This document shows positions 4,246 through 9,070 of a stretch of 9,070 nucleotides of DNA, in pieces. How positions within the stretch are numbered: position 1 is the stretch's first letter; each line of letters opens with the position of its first letter. The position numbers and the translations under genes are program-made. This DNA is from Nitriliruptoraceae bacterium (GTDB lineage: Bacteria; Actinomycetota; Nitriliruptoria; Nitriliruptorales; Nitriliruptoraceae). Where the stretch lies: positions 1 to 9,070 of the forward strand of contig SKJO01000003.1 in NCBI GenBank assembly GCA_007121975.1, written 5' to 3'. The notes beneath the pieces are model-generated. The model searched no databases and had not been told where the DNA came from. It worked only from the letters and a program-made list of their open reading frames with translations.

Positions 4246-5007
4246 GTGGCCAGACGACCGGCACCCGCCCGGACCTTCGAGCACGCCATCGAGGTGCGCC
4301 AGCTGCACAAGTCCTTCGGCGAGCTCGAGGTGCTCAAGGGCATCGACTTCCACATCAGTCCCGGCGAGGTCGTGTGCGTGCTCGGACCGTCGGGTTCGGG
4401 CAAGTCGACCCTGCTGCGCTGCGTGAACCGTCTCGAAGAACCCACCGGCGGGCAGATCCTCATCGAGGGGGAGGACATCACCCACCCCGACGCGGATGTC
4501 GATCAACTGCGCAGCCGGATCGGCATGGTGTTCCAGTCCTTCAACCTCTTCCCGCACCTGTCGGTCCTGCGCAACCTCACGCTTCCCCAGCGGCGGGTGC
4601 TGCGCCGGTCCAAGGCCGAAGCGCGCGAGGCGGCCCGCCACAACCTCGAGCGCGTCGGTCTGCTCGACAAGATCGATGCCTACCCGGCGCACCTCTCCGG
4701 TGGTCAGCAGCAGCGCGTCGCGATCGCCCGGGCGCTGTCGATGGACCCCGACATGATGATGTTCGACGAGCCGACCTCGGCGCTCGACCCCGAGCTGGTC
4801 GGCGAGGTGCTCGCGGTCATGCGCCAACTCGCCAGCGAGGGCATGACGATGATGGTCGTGACCCACGAGATCATGTTCGCCAAGGAGGTCGCCGACCGCG
4901 TGGTGTTCATGGACGACGGCGTCGTGGTCGAGGACGGTCCGCCGGGGGAGGTGCTCGTCAACCCCCGGCACGAGCGCACCCGAAAGTTCCTCAAGATGGT
5001 GCTGTGA
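4246..5007 (+). CDS. amino acid ABC importer, ATP-binding protein (GlnQ/HisP type)
   Basis: Cytosolic ATPase that powers the importer, 253 residues from GTG 4246. This start has AGGGAGGG at 4231-4238, whereas ATG 4183 upstream has no ribosome-binding site. All motifs of an active ABC ATPase are present: Walker A GPSGSGKST (47-55), Q-loop Gln97 in MVFQSFNLFPH, signature LSGGQQQRVAIARAL (150-164), Walker B MMMFDEP (170-176) with catalytic E175, the D-loop SALD (178-181), and H-loop His207 in VVTHE. Length and motifs fit the polar amino acid subfamily, and the pairing with the upstream binding protein and permease supports it. It is separated from the permease by 480 nt of structured DNA and appears to have its own promoter, so expression may be uncoupled. 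It converges on the thioredoxin gene with a 4-nt gap. Confidence 0.93.
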   Translation: MARRPAPARTFEHAIEVRQLHKSFGELEVLKGIDFHISPGEVVCVLGPSGSGKSTLLRCVNRLEEPTGGQILIEGEDITHPDADVDQLRSRIGMVFQSFNLFPHLSVLRNLTLPQRRVLRRSKAEAREAARHNLERVGLLDKIDAYPAHLSGGQQQRVAIARALSMDPDMMMFDEPTSALDPELVGEVLAVMRQLASEGMTMMVVTHEIMFAKEVADRVVFMDDGVVVEDGPPGEVLVNPRHERTRKFLKMVL

Positions 5008-5011
5008 GCCC

Positions 5012-5845
5012 TCAGAACAGGGCGCGGGCCAGCCTCGGTCGGGCGGCACGCACCCGCTCGTCATCGTCGCCGAGCACCGTGAACAGCGCCACGAGCTGCT
5101 CGCGTGCCCGCTCGCGGTCGGGGCCGCGGCACTCCACCGCGGCCAGCAGCCGCTCGAAGGCCTCGTCGTACTCGCCGGCGGCGGCCAGTGCCCGCCCGAG
5201 GTCGTAGAGCAGCGCACCGTCCTCGCAGGGCTCGCCGGCCTCGAGCCGCGCGCGCATCGCGGTGATGTCGCCGCGGCCGTCACGGGTGAGTTCGACGCGG
5301 GTGACGATCGCCTCCGCCGCCGGGTCGGGTCGGTGCGCGGTGACCAGGGCGAGCGCTTCGTCGGGGTCCTCGTCCACGAGGTGCTCGGCGAGGAGCAGGG
5401 CCGCGTCGCGGTGGCCGGGCTCGAGTTCCAGCGCCGTGCGCAGCACGTTGATCGCCCCGGCCCCCTCGAGCATGCGGGCCTGCGCGACCGCGCGGTCGGC
5501 CTCCGTGGGCGAGATCCGGTTGAGGAACGCCTCGATGGTGGCCAGCGGCTGCGCGCCGGTGAACTGGTCCACGACCTTGCCGTCGCGCACCGCGATGACC
5601 TGCGGGATGCCCTGCACGCGGAACGCCTGGGCGAGCGACTGGTTGGCGTCGACGTCGACCTTGGCGAGCAGCACCGAACCCCCGCGTGCGTCGACGGCCT
5701 CCTCGAGCATCGGCCCGAGCGTGCGGCACGGCCCGCACCAGGCGGCCCAGAAGTCGACCACGACCGGCACCTCGTGGGAGCGGTCGAGCACGGCCGACTG
5801 GAAGCCGGCGGCGTCGACGTCGAACGCGTACGAGGAATGGGACAT
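5012..5845 (-). CDS. thioredoxin-TPR protein, CnoX (YbbN) type
   Basis: Cytosolic protein of 277 residues. The start is ATG at 5845-5843 on the - strand, preceded by GAGGT about 7 nt upstream; a longer in-frame version to 5950 adds only Pro-rich residues and is rejected. Residues 1-110 are a thioredoxin fold with VVVDFWAAWCGPC (active-site C37 and C40) and cis-Pro81 in QGIPQ. The C-terminal 160 residues are helical, TPR-like (AINVLRTALELEPGHRDAAL, LLYDLGRALAAAGEYDEAFE). This architecture and length match CnoX, which is 284 residues in E. coli, a chaperone that protects clients and passes them to GroEL. E. coli CnoX has lost the CXXC redox pair, while here CGPC is intact, so reductase activity is plausible. 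It is divergent from polA (119 nt between starts) and convergent with the ATPase gene. Confidence 0.88.
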   Translation of the reverse strand: MSHSSYAFDVDAAGFQSAVLDRSHEVPVVVDFWAAWCGPCRTLGPMLEEAVDARGGSVLLAKVDVDANQSLAQAFRVQGIPQVIAVRDGKVVDQFTGAQPLATIEAFLNRISPTEADRAVAQARMLEGAGAINVLRTALELEPGHRDAALLLAEHLVDEDPDEALALVTAHRPDPAAEAIVTRVELTRDGRGDITAMRARLEAGEPCEDGALLYDLGRALAAAGEYDEAFERLLAAVECRGPDRERAREQLVALFTVLGDDDERVRAARPRLARALF

Positions 5846-5898
5846 GACGGAACCTCGCTGGTGGCGCGGTGCTGGCGCGGACGGCGGTGGATCCCCCC

Positions 5899-5904
5899 AG
5901 GGTA
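5899..5904 (-). promoter_or_regulatory. possible -10 box TACCCT for the thioredoxin-TPR gene
   Basis: On the - strand this hexamer reads TACCCT, fitting TANNNT. Transcription from about 5892 would give a leader of about 47 nt before ATG 5845. It is a short, degenerate motif and therefore weak evidence. It lies 18 nt from the oppositely directed polA box. Confidence 0.35.
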
Positions 5905-5921
5905 CGGGCGGCGGGGGGAAG

Positions 5922-5927
5922 TAGGCT
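5922..5927 (+). promoter_or_regulatory. -10 box TAGGCT for polA
   Basis: TAGGCT lies 37 nt before GTG 5965. A start of transcription near 5934 gives a leader of about 30 nt containing the ribosome-binding site GAGGA (5953-5957). The motif matches the boxes at 1855 and 4153. Confidence 0.6.
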
Positions 5928-5964
5928 TGCTCGTCACAACGCCGCCGCACCCGAGGACCTTCCC

Positions 5965-8679
5965 GTGTCCGACCGATCTGCAGGGTCCCGCCCCGAGATC
6001 CTGCTCCTCGACGGCCACAGCCTCGCCTACCGGGCCTTCTATGCGCTGCCGGACACGATCCGCACCCAGACCGGCGAGTTGACCAACGCGGTCTACGGCT
6101 TCACCTCGATGCTGATCCGACTGCTCGCCGAGCGGCAGCCCGACGCGGTGGCGGTGGCCTTCGACCTCGGCCGCGACGTCGCACGCACCGCCGCCTTCCC
6201 GGAGTACAAGGCCAACCGCGCGGCTCCACCCGACGGGTTCCGACCTCAGGTGCCGCTCATCAAGCAGGTGCTCGAGGTGCTGGGCATCCCGGTCGTCGAG
6301 GTGGAGGGTGTCGAGGCCGACGACGTGCTGGCCACGCTCGCGACCCGGGCGGTGGACGCCGGCTACCACGCGGCGGTGGTGACCGGTGACCGCGACGCGA
6401 TGCAGTTGCCGGGGGAGCACCTCACGGTCCTCTACACGCTGCGGGGCCTGTCGGAACTCGCGGAGATGACCCCGGCCGCCGTCGAGGAGCGCTTCGGGGT
6501 CCTGCCCGAGCGCTACGTCGAGGTGGCGGCGCTGCGTGGCGACAGCTCGGACAACCTGCCGGGCGTGCCCGGCGTCGGGGACAAGACCGCCGCCAAGCTC
6601 GTCGCGCGCTTCGGTGATGTCGACGGGGTGTACGACCACCTCGACGAGGTCAGCGGCAAGAAGGTGCCCGCGATGCTCGCCGAGCACGAGCAGCAGGTGC
6701 GTACCAACCTGGCGGTGATGCGCCTGCGCCGCGACCTCGAGGTGTCGCTCGCCCCCGAGCAGCTCGACCGTGGCGAGGTCGATCGCGAGGCGGTGCGCGA
6801 GCTGTTCGGCACGCTGGAGTTCCGGGCGCTGTACGACCGCCTGCTCGCCGAGGTGCTGGGCGAGCAGACCGCGGCGGAGTCCGCCGCCTTCGAGCACACC
6901 CCGAGGCGGCTGCAGGCCGGGCAGCTTGCCGCCTGGCTTGGCGGGCTCGGCGCGCCCGGTGCGCCGGCCGACGTGCCCCCTGCGGTGCTGGTCACCCTCA
7001 CCGGCCGTCCGCCCCACCCGAGCGTGCGGGCCGTCGCGCTGGCGGCGGTGGACCGCGACCCGGTGACCGCCGAGCTCGAGGAGCTCGACGACGGGGACCG
7101 GGCCGCGCTGGCCGCCTGGCTCGCCGATCCGGACCGGCCCAAGGTCACCCATGACCTGAAGTCCCTGGACCATGCGGCGGCTGCCGCCGGCTGGTCGCTG
7201 GCCGGGGTGGTGCTCGACACCGAGCTCGCGGCCTACCTGCTCGAGCCCGAACGGCGCAGCTTCGAGCTGGAGCGGCTGGCCGGGCAGTACCTGCACCGCA
7301 CCCTGGCGGCCGCCGCTCCGGACACCGAGGCCGACCAGCTGTCCCTGGCGGTGGACGGCGACGACGACGCCTGGCCGCAGCGGGCGGTGTCCGCACTGGC
7401 CACCGCCGAGCTCGCCGGCGTACTCGCCGAGCAGCTCGACCAACGCGATCAGCGCGAGCTCGCGCAGCGCATCGAGCTGCCGCTGGCGCCCGTGCTCGCC
7501 CGTATGGAACGCACCGGGATCGCGGTCGACCGCGCCGTGCTCGACGCGATCCGCGGCCGGCTGTCGACCCGGGTGGCGGAGCTCGAACGGGAGGTCCACG
7601 ACCATGCCGGCCGACGCTTCAACGTCGGCTCGGGCCCGCAACTGCAGCAGGTGCTGTTCGAGGAGCTCGGGCTGCCCCGGACCCGCCGGATCAAGACCGG
7701 GTACTCCACCGACGCGCAGGCCATGCAGCAGTTGCGCGGCCGGCACGCCATCGTGGACGCGATCCTCGAGTGGCGGGAGGTCAGCAAGCTGCTCACCACC
7801 TACGTGGATGCGCTGCCACCACTGATCGACCGGGAGACGGGCCGGATCCACACGACCCTGTCCCAGACCATCGCCGCGACCGGACGGCTGTCCTCGGCCC
7901 ACCCCAACCTGCAGAACATCCCGGTGCGCCGGGCCGAGGGACGAGAGATCCGCCGCGCGTTCGTGCCCGGCGAGGGCTACGACCTGCTGCTGGTGGCCGA
8001 CTACTCCCAGATCGAGCTGCGGATCATGGCCCACCTGTCGGGTGACGAGGCGCTGCTCGGGGCGTTCGCCTCGGGCGAGGACGTGCATGCGACCACGGCG
8101 GCACGGGTCTTCGATCTGCCGCTGGACGAGGTCGACGGAGCGTTGCGCGACCGTGCCAAGGCGATCAACTACGGGCTGGCCTACGGCCTGACGGCCTTCG
8201 GGCTCGCGCAGCAGCTCGACATCCCTCCCGACGAGGCGCAGACGATCGTCGACGCCTACCTCGAGCGCTTCCCCGGGGTCCGCCGCTACCTCGACGACGC
8301 GGTGGAATCCGCCCGGCGCGACGGGTACACCACCACGCTGTTCGGCCGTCGCCGCTACCTGCCCGACCTGCGCGCCGATGACCGAAACCGCCGGCAGATG
8401 GCCGAGCGTATGGCCCTCAACGCCCCGATTCAGGGGACCGCCGCGGACGTCATCAAGCTGGCGATGATCCGGTTGCAGGCGGCCCTGGACGCCAGCGGGC
8501 TGGCGGCGCAGCTGCTCCTGCAGGTCCACGACGAGGTCATCCTCGAGGTCGCCGAGGCCGACCTCGACCAGGTCCGCACGCTGGTCGTCGCGGAGCTGTC
8601 GGGGGTGGCCGACCTCGATGTCGACCTCGAGGTCGACACCGCCGCGGGTACGACCTGGTTCGACACCCAGAAGCACTGA
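5965..8679 (+). CDS. polA: DNA polymerase I
   Basis: Full-length DNA polymerase I, 904 residues, for Okazaki fragment maturation and repair synthesis. The start is GTG 5965 with GAGGA 7 nt upstream; the in-frame extension to 5869 is not family-like. The N-terminal 5' nuclease domain (about 1-290) shows LLLDGHSLAYRAFYALP, AFPEYKANR, VEADDVLATLA, TGDRDAMQL, and the helix-hairpin-helix GVPGVGDKTAAKLV. The middle 3'-5' exonuclease-like domain lacks the DxE metal motif and the Tyr-x3-Asp motif, keeping only D418 (VLDTELAAYLL), so proofreading is probably lost, as in Taq and mycobacterial enzymes. The polymerase domain is intact: motif A DYSQIE with D679 and E684, O-helix R728/K732/Y736/Y740 (RDRAKAINYGLAYG), motif C H855-D856-E857. 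Tyr at 736 replaces the Phe of E. coli (F762) and is expected to reduce discrimination against dideoxynucleotides. Confidence 0.97.
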   Translation: MSDRSAGSRPEILLLDGHSLAYRAFYALPDTIRTQTGELTNAVYGFTSMLIRLLAERQPDAVAVAFDLGRDVARTAAFPEYKANRAAPPDGFRPQVPLIKQVLEVLGIPVVEVEGVEADDVLATLATRAVDAGYHAAVVTGDRDAMQLPGEHLTVLYTLRGLSELAEMTPAAVEERFGVLPERYVEVAALRGDSSDNLPGVPGVGDKTAAKLVARFGDVDGVYDHLDEVSGKKVPAMLAEHEQQVRTNLAVMRLRRDLEVSLAPEQLDRGEVDREAVRELFGTLEFRALYDRLLAEVLGEQTAAESAAFEHTPRRLQAGQLAAWLGGLGAPGAPADVPPAVLVTLTGRPPHPSVRAVALAAVDRDPVTAELEELDDGDRAALAAWLADPDRPKVTHDLKSLDHAAAAAGWSLAGVVLDTELAAYLLEPERRSFELERLAGQYLHRTLAAAAPDTEADQLSLAVDGDDDAWPQRAVSALATAELAGVLAEQLDQRDQRELAQRIELPLAPVLARMERTGIAVDRAVLDAIRGRLSTRVAELEREVHDHAGRRFNVGSGPQLQQVLFEELGLPRTRRIKTGYSTDAQAMQQLRGRHAIVDAILEWREVSKLLTTYVDALPPLIDRETGRIHTTLSQTIAATGRLSSAHPNLQNIPVRRAEGREIRRAFVPGEGYDLLLVADYSQIELRIMAHLSGDEALLGAFASGEDVHATTAARVFDLPLDEVDGALRDRAKAINYGLAYGLTAFGLAQQLDIPPDEAQTIVDAYLERFPGVRRYLDDAVESARRDGYTTTLFGRRRYLPDLRADDRNRRQMAERMALNAPIQGTAADVIKLAMIRLQAALDASGLAAQLLLQVHDEVILEVAEADLDQVRTLVVAELSGVADLDVDLEVDTAAGTTWFDTQKH

Positions 8680-8785
8680 GCACCGCGCCGCGGCGGCTTC
8701 TCGTCGCTTCGAGGCCTGCGTCGGCGCGAGTTCCTGCGCCGCCCCGCCGGCCCACCCGGCCACCGGCGGTCCGTGGTCGAAGCCA
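8680..8785. other. polA downstream spacer with weak hairpins
   Basis: The 142 nt from the polA stop to the next start contain CGGCGC (8722-8727) with GCGCCG (8736-8741), and CGCCGG (8745-8750) with CCGGCG (8763-8768). They could end polA transcription, but lack T-tracts and are short for such GC-rich DNA. No gene is seen. Confidence 0.35.
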
Positions 8786-8791
8786 TAGACT
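8786..8791 (+). promoter_or_regulatory. -10 box TAGACT for the last gene
   Basis: TAGACT fits TANNNT and lies 30 nt before ATG 8822; transcription would start near 8798. No clear -35 or Shine-Dalgarno is visible, so the assignment is tentative. Confidence 0.45.
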
Positions 8792-8821
8792 GCCGCCGAC
8801 CCCCCCCGACTACGGCAGACC

Positions 8822-9070
8822 ATGTCCGGATCTGACCACCCTGAGGCTGGACGCCGCCGGGAGCAGCACCGAGGTGGTGCCTCCACTCCGTCGGGCCGGG
8901 CGGCGCTGCTCGCGCAGGTGGACGCCCGGGTTGCCCGGGCTCGAGCTGCCCTCGCCCGGGGTGCGCACGCCGATACCCGGGTGGACGCCGGGCAGGCCAC
9001 CGACCTGCTCGACGACATCGTCGCGGCCGATCCCCACACGCCGGGTACCGCCGCCCGCCGGCTCGAGACC
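8822..9070 (+). CDS. unrecognised Arg/Ala-rich protein, 3' end outside the window
   Basis: An open frame begins at ATG 8822 and runs without a stop to the right edge (83 codons). It is preceded by a TAGACT box but has a poor ribosome-binding site. The protein begins MSGSDHPEAGRRREQHRGGA, a polar and probably disordered stretch, and continues with amphipathic Ala/Arg-rich helices (RAALLAQVDARVARARAALA, then DLLDDIVAADPHTPGTAARR). No signal peptide or membrane segment is visible. In mycobacteria rpsA follows polA, but this does not resemble ribosomal protein S1. I do not recognise the family. The frame on the opposite strand over the same bases is also open, so the call rests on the promoter-like box, the ATG and the orientation of its neighbour. 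Confidence 0.5.
   Translation, partial: MSGSDHPEAGRRREQHRGGASTPSGRAALLAQVDARVARARAALARGAHADTRVDAGQATDLLDDIVAADPHTPGTAARRLET

Noticed and set aside
3704..4264. Open frames on both strands in the permease-ATPase gap
   Set aside because: Frames on both strands owe their openness to GC-rich inverted repeats. There is no ribosome-binding site, the composition is Arg/Pro/Gly-rich and no domain is seen. A short stretch on the - strand (ALRVGVGASRTELITRLGG) looks protein-like, but it lies across a hairpin arm and is not enough for a call.
4063..9039. Open frame of 1658 codons on the - strand across the ATPase, thioredoxin and polA genes
   Set aside because: It is a by-product of GC-rich third positions on the other strand. 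The + strand genes beneath it have complete, motif-bearing proteins, and the translation is repetitive without any domain.

Overview
This window reads as chromosomal DNA of a high-GC member of the Actinomycetota. The evidence is very GC-rich third codon positions, frequent GTG starts, a PdtaR-like ANTAR response regulator a few genes upstream of polA (as in Mycobacterium tuberculosis Rv1626 to Rv1629), and a DNA polymerase I with a Tyr in the O-helix and a degenerate proofreading site. The very acidic secreted lipoprotein and the gene content would fit a deep branch such as Acidimicrobiia or Nitriliruptoria, but that placement is an inference from style, not from a marker tree.

Layout. (1) 1-714: the 3' part of a small zinc-binding HNH endonuclease, followed after 11 nt by a compact tRNA-like gene (CAA anticodon, short variable loop) and a run of hairpins and a 20-bp palindrome. 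This is the most unusual part of the window and looks like an HNH/tRNA-like accessory unit. (2) 785-1722: a 100-residue coiled-coil protein whose stop overlaps the start of the ANTAR response regulator by 4 nt. (3) 1723-5007: a polar/basic amino acid ABC importer (lipoprotein binding protein, permease, ATPase), all on the + strand. Unlike a compact operon, each gene has its own TAGGCT/TAGGGT-type -10 box, its own structured leader, and hairpins between it and the next gene. (4) 5012-5845: a thioredoxin/TPR protein of the CnoX (YbbN) type on the - strand, ending 4 nt from the ATPase and divergent from polA. (5) 5965-8679: full-length polA. (6) 8822 to the right edge: the 5' end of an unrecognised Arg/Ala-rich gene.

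The non-coding DNA is unusually structured. There are four tandem 13-nt repeats (1723-1774) and a 20-bp near-perfect palindrome (1817-1836) upstream of the binding-protein promoter. A UUCG-capped 11-bp hairpin follows the binding protein. The 480-bp gap between permease and ATPase holds four consecutive strong hairpins and three copies of an 11-nt motif. A recurring -10 motif, TAGGCT or a close variant, precedes five + strand genes.

How the genes work together: the importer is a complete three-part system. The ANTAR regulator probably acts on RNA antitermination or on RNA structure generally; any link between it and the structured leaders here is only a hypothesis. polA and the CnoX-like chaperone are housekeeping functions. 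No computation was run: all coordinates, pairings and residue numbers were read by hand.
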